From Candidatus Altimarinota bacterium (GTDB lineage: Bacteria; Patescibacteriota; Gracilibacteria; CAIRYL01): 8,075 nt of DNA. The DNA is taken from assembly GCA_027053135.1 (NCBI GenBank), contig JALUEA010000104.1, positions 1 to 8,075 on the forward strand. The letters run 5' to 3'. Positions within the stretch are counted from its first letter, which is position 1. Every line of letters starts with the position of its first letter. The notes below the pieces were generated by a model. It was given only the letters and a program-made list of their open reading frames with translations. It made no database searches and was not told the origin of the DNA. Made by a program: the position numbers and the translations under genes. Positions 1 to 5,627 of this stretch are shown in pieces.

Positions 1-59
1 GACATATACACTTCAATTATATTTACAAATAAATATATATTGAAAAGAACGGATTTTTG

Positions 60-78
60 GTATTTTTTATAAAAATAC
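60..78. repeat. A/T-rich perfect inverted repeat upstream of rpsO
   Basis: GTATTTTT (60-67) and AAAAATAC (71-78) form an 8-bp perfect inverted repeat with a 3-nt loop, about 30 bp before rpsO. It could be a weak hairpin in the rpsO leader or the tail of an upstream transcript. It is almost all A-T pairs and has no convincing T-run, so no function is assigned. The rest of 1-109 shows no gene; a TTGAAA at 40-45 has no well-spaced -10 partner. Confidence 0.3.
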
Positions 79-109
79 GAAATATTACGACATTTAACCA
101 CTTTTTATT

Positions 110-364
110 ATGGATAAAAAACAACTTATCAAAGATGCACAGCTTCATCCAAAAGATACTGGTTCGTACGAAGTACAAATCACTATTTTAACAGCAAGAA
201 TTCTTCACTTAGCAGAACATTTAAAAGCAAATAAAAAGGATCTCCATTCAAAACGAGGTCTTTTACAAATGGTGGCGAAACGACGAAAACTTTTAAAAAA
301 TTATAAGGCAAAACAACCAGAAGCTGCTGAAAAATTAATGAAAAAATTAGGAATTCGAAAATAA
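110..364 (+). CDS. rpsO: Small ribosomal subunit protein uS15
   Basis: Primary 16S rRNA-binding protein of the 30S platform, which also contributes to an intersubunit bridge. The 84-aa product is slightly shorter than the ~89 aa typical of bacteria. It covers the S15 core: an N-terminal DTGSYEVQI segment (usually DTGSPEVQI, so Tyr replaces Pro), the LTARILHLAEHLKANKKD helices, then HSKRGLLQMVAKRRKLLKNY, which holds the conserved basic 16S-contacting residues. The ATG at 110 is the only start that keeps the family N-terminus. No Shine-Dalgarno sequence precedes it; the upstream bases are pyrimidine/T-rich. It appears monocistronic in this window, closed by the hairpin at 397-440. Identification is from family motifs and is secure. 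Confidence 0.97.
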   Translation: MDKKQLIKDAQLHPKDTGSYEVQITILTARILHLAEHLKANKKDLHSKRGLLQMVAKRRKLLKNYKAKQPEAAEKLMKKLGIRK

Positions 365-396
365 TTATTGACAATAATATTCTTGTATATTTATTC

Positions 397-440
397 AACA
401 AGACTGAGAAGTGTTTTCTTTCAGTCTTGTTTTGTATTTT
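397..440 (+). terminator. Intrinsic terminator of rpsO
   Basis: AACAAGACTGA (397-407) pairs perfectly with TCAGTCTTGTT (421-431), extended by G-U and A-U pairs to about 13 bp around a 9-nt loop, and is followed by TTTTGTATTTT. The stem starts 33 nt after the rpsO stop. A T-run lies only on the plus side, so it acts on rightward transcription. It separates rpsO from the promoter that follows immediately. Confidence 0.85.
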
Positions 441-468
441 GTAAATATACAGAAAAACATGATATACT
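439..468 (+). promoter_or_regulatory. Sigma70-type promoter for the 518-2604 gene set
   Basis: TTGTAA (-35, 439-444), an 18-bp spacer and TATACT (-10, 463-468), with TG one base before the -10 (460-461) making it an extended -10. The predicted start is about 475, leaving a ~43-nt pyrimidine-rich leader before the ATG at 518. It sits directly behind the rpsO terminator, as expected for a new transcription unit, and it makes a start at 368 for the next gene unlikely. Confidence 0.6.
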
Positions 469-517
469 GCATGTGTATATATTTACTTCTCTTTACTTAC
501 TCTTTTTACTCTTGAAT

Positions 518-946
518 ATGAATACAGTAGCACTACGTGTTTGTGGAGGAACTGTACTTGGAGCGTTATTTGGACTCCTTGGATTTTATATTCTTACCCA
601 TATTTCTCCTCTCTCTCCATTACTCAATGAAAACATAACATTTTCATTTTCAAATCTTCTCATGTGGGAAGTTCTTACCAATAGAATAGCAATTGGATTT
701 GTTATAGGACTGATGGGATTTATAACAGTTCACCCTCTTTTTCGATTTCCACTCCCTGCATGGTTACGAGGATTTGTTATTGGATCATTTATCTCACTAA
801 CACTTTCCTTTTCTCTTGCAGTATCATATGAAGCAGATCAGGTAACAACATTTTGGATTATTACAATTGCTGGAGGAATTATAGGACTCATAACTGATGT
901 ATTTCTTACAACAACAGTTGGTGAAGGAACAGATTTACAGAACTAA
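518..946 (+). CDS. Small four-helix membrane protein, unknown function
   Basis: The 142-aa hydrophobic protein is not recognised. Predicted membrane segments lie near residues 5-29, 55-73, 82-105 and 112-130, with Gly-rich faces (GGTVLGALFGLLG, GFVIGLMG, AGGIIGLITD). Between helices 2 and 3 is a Pro/Arg turn (FRFPLPAWLRG). The frame is open from 368, but the residues before 518 would be encoded by the rpsO terminator and promoter, so I place the start at 518. There is no Shine-Dalgarno sequence. It is the first gene of a rightward cluster, 31 bp ahead of the PH-domain membrane protein. A small integral inner-membrane protein is as far as the sequence allows; the coding call rests on clean membrane topology and gene spacing. 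Confidence 0.7.
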   Translation: MNTVALRVCGGTVLGALFGLLGFYILTHISPLSPLLNENITFSFSNLLMWEVLTNRIAIGFVIGLMGFITVHPLFRFPLPAWLRGFVIGSFISLTLSFSLAVSYEADQVTTFWIITIAGGIIGLITDVFLTTTVGEGTDLQN

Positions 947-977
947 TCTTTTCATTTTCTGCTCTTCCTTATTCCAT

Positions 978-1592
978 ATGCTTCTTTTTCAAAAGTATTT
1001 ATTCAGAGAACACCTTGATAAAGGGGAAAAACTCTTCGAAGTATTTCATCGACATTCAATAGAAATGTGGAAACGGTTTTTGTCGTGGATTTTAGTTGGT
1101 ATTATTGTACCGATTGCAACACTTCTCTATGCTCATAATCTAGGATTTAATTATTCGTGGTGGTGGGGAATTGGTTGGATACTTTTATCATTATCTTGGA
1201 TTATATACCATTTTTTTGATTGGTATTATGATGTAATACTCATTACCAATTACTCTATTTTACATATTCAATGGAACGGTTTTTTTGATAAACAATCTTC
1301 TCGAATAGAATACGAAGATATGAAAGAAGTTAGTATTACAACAGAAGGAATATTACAAACAATCTTCCATTATGGACAAATAGAAATAACCATGATGTCT
1401 GGAGGAAAAACCTCTTTTTATAATATTCCAAACCCACAAGAAGCAGAACAAATACTTCGTCGATATAAAATGAATTTTTATAAATTTCAACGATTAACAG
1501 ATGGAGATGAAGTAGAAAAAATTTTAAGTGAAATGGTTAATCAACATGTGTGGAAATATGGAAGTGAACACGGATTTTTACCAAGACGATAA
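978..1592 (+). CDS. PH-domain (bPH2/YdbT-like) membrane protein
   Basis: The 204-aa protein has a short N-terminal segment carrying LDKGEKLFEVFHRH, two membrane helices (about 33-51 and 61-80, the second starting with WWWGIGW), then a soluble part. That part begins DWYYDVILITNYSILHIQW, followed by SSRIEYEDMKEVSI and HYGQIEITMMSGGKTSFYNIPNPQEAEQIL (about 81-163). This order of helical hairpin then beta-rich domain, with an 'ITN..I....W..FF......I.Y.D...V' pattern, is typical of bacterial PH-like proteins, which are common as hypotheticals in CPR genomes. Exact role and ligand are unknown. The frame is open from 897, but that would overlap the previous gene by 50 bp; ATG 978 gives a 31-bp gap. 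The C-terminal ~40 residues are charged and lie beyond the domain. There is no Shine-Dalgarno sequence. Confidence 0.75.
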   Translation: MLLFQKYLFREHLDKGEKLFEVFHRHSIEMWKRFLSWILVGIIVPIATLLYAHNLGFNYSWWWGIGWILLSLSWIIYHFFDWYYDVILITNYSILHIQWNGFFDKQSSRIEYEDMKEVSITTEGILQTIFHYGQIEITMMSGGKTSFYNIPNPQEAEQILRRYKMNFYKFQRLTDGDEVEKILSEMVNQHVWKYGSEHGFLPRR

Positions 1593-1605
1593 AAGACTGA
1601 AATGT

Positions 1606-2106
1606 ATGTATGTTATTTGTATTTCTGGAAAAATTGGATCAGGAAAAACGACTTTTGCAAAAAAAATCGTTCATGAACTTGCACACTATAAAATTCATAA
1701 AAAATACATTGCATATATCAATATAGATACCTTTACGAATCATCATAAAAAATCTGTTTATAAAATGCTAAATAAAACATCATCTCATATTCAAAAAATC
1801 TTATTTTTTTCGGGATCACATTCTCATTATTCTACAAAAAAAACATGGTACGAACTTAACACATATTTCAAACCACTCATTATTCACTATATTCAAAATG
1901 TTCTGCGTACTGCTCTATTTCGCTATAAATATATCATTTTTGATATAGCGATTCAGAAGTATTTCAAAGAAGCAGTCAAACAAAAACATTTCCCTATCAC
2001 CTATATCACTCTCCATAATGCACTGTATACAAAACTTTTCCTTTTAAAAAAATATAGAAACATACCATTCCATAAAAGTCTTAAAATATTACAACAACAA
2101 GTATAA
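1606..2106 (+). CDS. Truncated dephospho-CoA-kinase-like P-loop protein
   Basis: The 166-aa protein opens with MYVICISGKIGSGKTTFAKK, a P-loop at residues 8-16 placed as in CoaE. Further parallels to CoaE are an Asp in the second strand (YINIDTF), a helical stretch FFSGSHSHYSTKKTWYELNTYFKPLIIHYI matching the 'IF.....W...LHPLI' region, KYIIFDIAIQKYF matching 'VVPLLVE', and ITYITLHNALYTKLFLLKKYRNIPFHKSLKILQQQ matching 'VLVVD....TQ..R...RD....E....ILAAQ'. It stops just after that Gln and so lacks the C-terminal ~40 residues (the 'AD.VIDN.G' region) of the ~200-aa enzyme. The Arg-rich lid is replaced by Lys/Tyr. It is therefore a divergent, possibly non-CoA kinase or a decaying CoaE. ATG 1606 sits 13 bp after the PH gene; the longer frame from 1528 would overlap that gene. 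Confidence 0.6.
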   Translation: MYVICISGKIGSGKTTFAKKIVHELAHYKIHKKYIAYINIDTFTNHHKKSVYKMLNKTSSHIQKILFFSGSHSHYSTKKTWYELNTYFKPLIIHYIQNVLRTALFRYKYIIFDIAIQKYFKEAVKQKHFPITYITLHNALYTKLFLLKKYRNIPFHKSLKILQQQV

Positions 2107-2109
2107 AAT

Positions 2110-2604
2110 ATGGATTTATTTCAAGCTAAAATACTGGCAAATGAATTACTTTCTTTCCATGGACTCACTCATAAAGGATGGAAATTTACATTTGATCGTG
2201 CAAAAAAACGTTTTGGTATGTGCAATTATACGAAACAAACAATCTCTCTTTCTAAATATTTAACAGCACTCAATACGGAAAAAAAAGTAACAGATACACT
2301 TCTTCATGAAATAGCACATGCCCTCGTTGGACATTCCGCTGGACATGGTCAAAAATGGAAAGACAAAATGATTGCTTTAGGACAAAATCCTTCACGATGT
2401 TATGGAAATGATGTGCAAACCCCTAAACTCAAATATACAGGACGATGCAAAAACTATGCAATTTGCAAAACAGAAATTCAGCGAAACACGCTTCCAAAAA
2501 AAACATACTTTGGATACAAAAAAATTGCCTGCAAATACTGTTGCAAACACTTTAATAACAATAAATTTTCTGAAAAATTTATATTTGAATTTACAAAAAA
2601 CTAA
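2110..2604 (+). CDS. SprT-like zinc metalloprotease-fold protein
   Basis: The 164-aa protein carries HEIAH at residues 66-70 followed by GHSAGHGQKWKDKM. H66 and H70 plus H79 are the expected zinc ligands and E67 the catalytic base of SprT/Spartan-type domains. The N-terminal part (KFTFDRAKKRFGMCNYTKQTISLSKYL) matches the family's beta-strand region before the active-site helix. C113, C119, C141 and C144 near the end suggest a zinc ribbon like that of SprT proteins. Eukaryotic Spartan cleaves DNA-protein crosslinks; bacterial SprT roles are poorly defined, so any DNA-repair link is inference. It starts 3 bp after the kinase-like stop, in the same frame. Its TAA overlaps the ruvB stop on the other strand. 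Confidence 0.85.
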   Translation: MDLFQAKILANELLSFHGLTHKGWKFTFDRAKKRFGMCNYTKQTISLSKYLTALNTEKKVTDTLLHEIAHALVGHSAGHGQKWKDKMIALGQNPSRCYGNDVQTPKLKYTGRCKNYAICKTEIQRNTLPKKTYFGYKKIACKYCCKHFNNNKFSEKFIFEFTKN

Positions 2605-3629
2605 ATATGCTGTTTCCCTTGATCCGTAACAACACGCCCTTGAGGAGTTCGTAACAATAAGCCTTTTTGTAATAAATACGGTTCTATAATTTCTTCTATC
2701 GTTTCTTTTTCTTCAGAATAAGCAGCACTCAGTGTTGCTATTCCAACAGGATTATTATGAAAAGTTTCAACAATCAAGCGTAAATACTCTCGATCATTCT
2801 CATCTAATCCGAGATCATCTATTCCCAATGCTCTAAAACCAGTTGTACAAATAGAAGAATCAATAATCTCTTTATTTTCTGCATGAGCGAAATCTCGTAA
2901 TTGTCGAACAATTCTATTTGAAATTCGCGGAGTAGACCGAGATGCAAGAGCAATTTTTTTACTTGCAGTTGCATTAATATCGATTTGTAATATTTTTGCT
3001 GTTCGTTCGACAATTTCTTGCATTTCTTTTTCTTCATAAAATTGAAATTTTGCAATATGTCCAAACCTATCACGTAATGGACCTGCAATACTTCCTAATT
3101 TTGTAGTTGCACCAATAAGAGTAAAAGGAGGAAGTGCAAGTCTCATTGACTTTGCTCCTGATCCTTTTCCTACAATTAAATCTATTGCAAAATCTTCCAT
3201 CGCAGAATACAGCATTTCTTCCAATGGTTTCTTTAAACGATGAATTTCATCTATAAACACAATATCATTTTCTTTCAAAGAGGTTAACAATGCTGCTAAA
3301 TCCCCACTTTTTTCTAAGGCAGGACCAGAAGTAATTCGTAAATTCCCTCCCATTTCATATGCTATAATCCCAGATAGTGTTGTTTTCCCCAATCCTGGAG
3401 GACCAGAAAGAAGCATATGAGACAATGGCTCACCTCGTTTTTTTGCACCAGCAATAAATACTTTCAAATTTTCTACCAATGTTTCTTGCCCAATAAAATC
3501 TGAAAACGATTCTGGACGCAATCCTCTTTCAAATGTTTTTTCACTAATCTGTTGTTTTTTTTCAGTAATTCGCTGTTTTCCTGTATCGGTTCTCTGTGTA
3601 TTGAAGTCTAAAGAAGATGTAATAGCCAT
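2601..3629 (-). CDS. ruvB: Holliday junction branch migration ATPase RuvB
   Basis: Hexameric AAA+ motor that drives RuvA-bound Holliday junctions in recombinational repair. The 342-aa product has full family length. Residues 1-33 form a variable N-terminal tail, followed by the RuvB start RPESFSDFIGQE. Walker A is GPPGLGKTT (76-84), Walker B DEIH (127-130), sensor 1 GATTKLG (173-179, Lys where Arg is usual), and the Arg-finger motif GPLRDRFG ends at 190. Sensor 2 is STPRISNRIVRQLRDFA (232-248). The C-terminal winged helix includes NPVGIATLSAAYSEEKETIEEIIEPYLLQKGLLLRTPQGRV. The stop is TAG, overlapping the sprT-like stop by 4 bp. No ruvA or ruvC is in the window. No clear promoter was found; read-through from the upstream RNA gene is possible. 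No Shine-Dalgarno sequence is present. Confidence 0.97.
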   Translation of the reverse strand: MAITSSLDFNTQRTDTGKQRITEKKQQISEKTFERGLRPESFSDFIGQETLVENLKVFIAGAKKRGEPLSHMLLSGPPGLGKTTLSGIIAYEMGGNLRITSGPALEKSGDLAALLTSLKENDIVFIDEIHRLKKPLEEMLYSAMEDFAIDLIVGKGSGAKSMRLALPPFTLIGATTKLGSIAGPLRDRFGHIAKFQFYEEKEMQEIVERTAKILQIDINATASKKIALASRSTPRISNRIVRQLRDFAHAENKEIIDSSICTTGFRALGIDDLGLDENDREYLRLIVETFHNNPVGIATLSAAYSEEKETIEEIIEPYLLQKGLLLRTPQGRVVTDQGKQHI

Positions 3630-3665
3630 ATATCAAGAAAGTGATACAAAATAGTTTTCACACAT

Positions 3666-3833
3666 AAAATAAAATCCCCTCAATAGGCGAACGGTTGCAA
3701 TTTAAAACAAACAGGATAATCCAAAGGTGGAACGAACGACCCAGCACCACGATGCTGAAGAAAGATCTGTTCCCTGTAAGTTGTAATAGAAAGTTTTAAA
3801 TTATGCCGTAAAACTCGCACTACGACGGGAAAT
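3666..3833 (-). ncRNA. ssrS: Structured RNA, candidate 6S RNA
   Basis: The ~168-nt transcript has 6S architecture: a long closing stem, a large near-symmetrical central bubble and an apical stem-loop. In plus coordinates the closing stem pairs 3675-3678 with 3827-3830, 3687-3690 with 3815-3818, 3691-3694 with 3806-3809, and 3699-3708 with 3793-3802 (10 perfect pairs). The bubble strands are 3774-3792 (19 nt) and 3709-3728 (20 nt). The apical part pairs 3729-3733 with 3769-3773, 3738-3741 with 3764-3767 (needs a G-U possible only on minus), and 3742-3746 with 3753-3757 around a 6-nt loop. The 5' bubble strand starts near nt 42 of the RNA, close to where 6S templates product RNA in other bacteria. 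The end is GGGGA followed by TTTTATTTT. The structure is seen directly; the 6S identity is inferred from it. A different or new RNA class is possible. Confidence 0.6.
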
Positions 3834-3840
3834 CATTTTT

Positions 3841-3870
3841 ACTATACCGTATCTACGCTTCTTCTTTCAA
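3841..3870 (-). promoter_or_regulatory. Sigma70-type promoter of the structured RNA
   Basis: On the minus strand TTGAAA (3870-3865), an 18-bp spacer and TATAGT (3846-3841) match the consensus 5/6 and 5/6. The predicted start at 3833 (7 nt past the -10) falls exactly at the 5' base of the folded RNA's closing stem. That coincidence supports both the promoter and the strand of the RNA. Confidence 0.7.
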
Positions 3871-3925
3871 GTATCTCCCTCTGTTTCTTCACAAAATAAA
3901 GCGTATTTATTTCAAAATAGTATTT

Positions 3926-4246
3926 TTATAAATGCTTATGAAGAAATTTTTCCTTTATTAATTGGCTTTTCATAGCACTAATCGCTTTATCTACTGCCGT
4001 ATACACTCCTGAACAATGTGCTTCTGATCGTAAAACTTTTCCTGGTATTGTAAGCGTAAGAGCACAAAAAAATTGTTTATCAAATTCAGTATGAGTCGAC
4101 TCTTTATCAATCTCATATCGTGCAACAATACTTTCTTTTTCATCAGCATTATGCACTTTATGTAAAATATCTTTTATCTTTTTTGTTGCATATTCTTTTT
4201 CTTCTTCCAATAAATGTATACCTTTTGAATGAAAAGTAACTTTCAT
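3926..4246 (-). CDS. hpf: Ribosome hibernation promoting factor, short form (HPF/RaiA family)
   Basis: The 106-aa protein matches the N-terminal HPF/YfiA domain alone: a beta-alpha fold beginning MKVTFHSKGIHLLEEEKEYATKKIKDILHKV, then FCALTLTIPGKVLRSEAHCSGVYTAVDKAISAMKSQLIKEKFLHKH. The 'L....A.......VY.AVD.A......QL.K.K' run is the family signature. HPF proteins bind the 30S A/P-site region and inactivate ribosomes in stationary phase. The long-form dimerisation domain of Firmicutes is absent, so 100S formation would need another factor if it occurs. The gene lies between tyrS upstream and the candidate 6S RNA downstream, all on the minus strand. It has its own promoter and no Shine-Dalgarno sequence. 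The choice between HPF and YfiA/RaiA is not resolved by sequence alone. Confidence 0.9.
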   Translation of the reverse strand: MKVTFHSKGIHLLEEEKEYATKKIKDILHKVHNADEKESIVARYEIDKESTHTEFDKQFFCALTLTIPGKVLRSEAHCSGVYTAVDKAISAMKSQLIKEKFLHKHL

Positions 4247-4279
4247 ACTATAAATAGTAAAAGAATAAATATCGCTATT

Positions 4280-4309
4280 ATTATACGCTCTTTTTTTTAT
4301 ACATCACAA
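4280..4309 (-). promoter_or_regulatory. Promoter for hpf
   Basis: Minus strand: TTGTGA (4309-4304), an 18-bp spacer and a perfect TATAAT (4285-4280). The predicted start near 4273 gives a ~27-nt leader to the hpf ATG. It abuts the tyrS stop, so hpf can be expressed independently of tyrS. The -35 matches 4/6. Confidence 0.55.
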
Positions 4310-5518
4310 CTATTTTCCACATATTTTAACAAAATGCCGTTTCCCAAATTGCATGACATATTCCTCTCCAGATACCAACTGAAATTTTTCTGTAATATCA
4401 GTATACTTTTTTCCATTTATTTTAAAAGCCCCTTCCAAAACTTTTCTTCGTGCTTCTGAATTTGAACGAAATAATCCCGTTTGAATAGCAATATGTAAAA
4501 TATCAAATGTTCCAGCATCACATACTTTTTCAGTAATATCATCTGGAATAGCAATTTTATTTTTTTCTGATCCTGAAAAGAGTGCTGTAAATTCTTCTGC
4601 CGCTTTCTCTGCTAATTCTTGTGAATGCAACTCTGCAGTAATACATTTTGCCAATATAATCTTTGCATCTCTTGGATGCAATGATAAAATCTCATGAATC
4701 TCTTCAATACTTTTTTGTGTTAAAAGAAGAAAATATTTTTCCATAAGATCATCCGGAATACTCATTATTTTCCCAAATACATCAGAATACGAATCAAGAA
4801 TTCCAACATAATTATGTAATGATTTTGACATTTTTTCGTGTCCATCAAGTCCTTCTAAAATAGGAACAGTGATAATATTCTGTGCAGGGAGTCCTAAATG
4901 TTCTTGAATTTTTCGACCTGCCATCAAATTAAATAATTGATCTGTTCCTCCAATTTCAATATCTGCTTCAATTGCAACAGAATCATACCCTTGCATTAAC
5001 GGATAAAAAAACTCTACTAAATTTATATCTTTTTTTTCAGCAATTCGTTTTTTAAACATATCTCTTTGCATCATTTGTGAAGCCGTAAAACTTCCTGCGA
5101 GTTGTAATACATCGGAAAAATGAAGTTTTTCAAGCCAATCCCCATTTTTTACTATTTCAATATTCTCTATATCTAAAATTTTTCCCGCTTGCTCCAAATA
5201 TGTCTCCATATTTTTTTGAATATCCTCGTCTGTTAATGGAACTCGTAATTTATCTTTTCCTGTTGGATCACCTATTTTCCCTGTAAATGTTCCAAACAAT
5301 AAAATAATATGATGTCCTAATCGTTGAAATTCAGCTAATTTCCGCAATGGAACAGAATGTCCCAAATGCAAATCTGAACCCGTTGGATCTATCCCAAACT
5401 TCACCCGTAATTGTTTTCCTGATAATAATTTTTTTCGTAAATCTTCCTTTACATTCACTTCTACCACTCCTCGAGAAAGAAGTTGGTCAATTTTTTTCTG
5501 ATCTGTTATTATTGCCAT
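4310..5518 (-). CDS. tyrS: Tyrosyl-tRNA synthetase (TyrZ-like)
   Basis: Class Ic aminoacyl-tRNA synthetase that charges tRNA-Tyr. The 402-aa product fits the family. The Rossmann start is KFGIDPTGSDLHLGHSVPLRKL with the HIGH-type motif HLGH at 51-54. The tyrosine/ATP pocket region includes GTFTGKIGDPTGK (76-88). Later come YPLMQGYDSVAIEADIEIGGTDQLFN (172-197) and the KMSKS loop GHEKMSKS (226-233). An S4-type RNA-binding domain closes the protein (about 345-402, with SNSEARRKVLEGAFKINGKKY). The GTDQLFN and GIDPT signatures resemble the TyrZ subtype more than the E. coli TyrS subtype. The stop is TAG. No Shine-Dalgarno sequence or T-box-like leader is seen; the putative -10 lies only 11 bp before the ATG, implying a very short leader. 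Divergent from the fumarase gene. Confidence 0.97.
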   Translation of the reverse strand: MAIITDQKKIDQLLSRGVVEVNVKEDLRKKLLSGKQLRVKFGIDPTGSDLHLGHSVPLRKLAEFQRLGHHIILLFGTFTGKIGDPTGKDKLRVPLTDEDIQKNMETYLEQAGKILDIENIEIVKNGDWLEKLHFSDVLQLAGSFTASQMMQRDMFKKRIAEKKDINLVEFFYPLMQGYDSVAIEADIEIGGTDQLFNLMAGRKIQEHLGLPAQNIITVPILEGLDGHEKMSKSLHNYVGILDSYSDVFGKIMSIPDDLMEKYFLLLTQKSIEEIHEILSLHPRDAKIILAKCITAELHSQELAEKAAEEFTALFSGSEKNKIAIPDDITEKVCDAGTFDILHIAIQTGLFRSNSEARRKVLEGAFKINGKKYTDITEKFQLVSGEEYVMQFGKRHFVKICGK

Positions 5519-5529
5519 AAAATATATTT

Positions 5530-5535
5530 ATTATA
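5530..5535 (-). promoter_or_regulatory. Putative -10 element of tyrS
   Basis: A perfect minus-strand TATAAT lies 11 bp before the tyrS ATG. Start-site spacing would put +1 about 5 nt before the ATG, giving a nearly leaderless mRNA. No good -35 is visible about 17 bp upstream (T-rich), so confidence is modest. Confidence 0.4.
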
Positions 5536-5600
5536 TAATGCTTTAAAAAGAAAAAGATACACTTTTCTCTTTTCAAAAAAATCTATACCATCAGTACTAC

Positions 5601-5606
5601 TATAAT
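5601..5606 (+). promoter_or_regulatory. Putative -10 element of the fumarase gene
   Basis: A perfect TATAAT in the 109-bp divergent gap to tyrS. The expected start near 5613 leaves a ~15-nt leader with no Shine-Dalgarno sequence before the ATG at 5628. No clear -35 is seen at standard spacing. No operator-like inverted repeat was recognised between the two divergent genes. Confidence 0.45.
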
Positions 5607-5627
5607 ACTTTCTAAATACTCTTCACA

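Noticed and set aside
183..401. Minus-strand ORF across rpsO
   Set aside because: Antisense shadow of rpsO with no family features.
368..517. Longer start (ATG 368) for the four-helix membrane protein
   Set aside because: The extra residues would be encoded by the rpsO terminator hairpin and the promoter at 439-468; predicted transcription starts near 475.
897..977. Longer start (ATG 897) for the PH-domain protein
   Set aside because: It would overlap the preceding gene by 50 bp; the first ~27 residues do not fit the family, and ATG 978 gives normal spacing.
2819..3088. Second minus-strand ORF inside ruvB
   Set aside because: Out-of-frame shadow of the ruvB coding sequence.
3666..3833. raiA-motif RNA, SRP RNA or tmRNA instead of 6S
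   Set aside because: The RNA is downstream of the hpf gene and is a simple rod, whereas raiA motifs usually lie upstream of raiA. No GGAA-type SRP apical loop and no tRNA-like TTCGA..CC end are seen. Not formally excluded for raiA without a model search.
3854..3905. Inverted repeat TACGCTT (3854-3860) / AAGCGTA (3899-3905) as an hpf terminator
   Set aside because: 38-nt loop, overlaps the RNA promoter, and no T-run follows on the minus strand.
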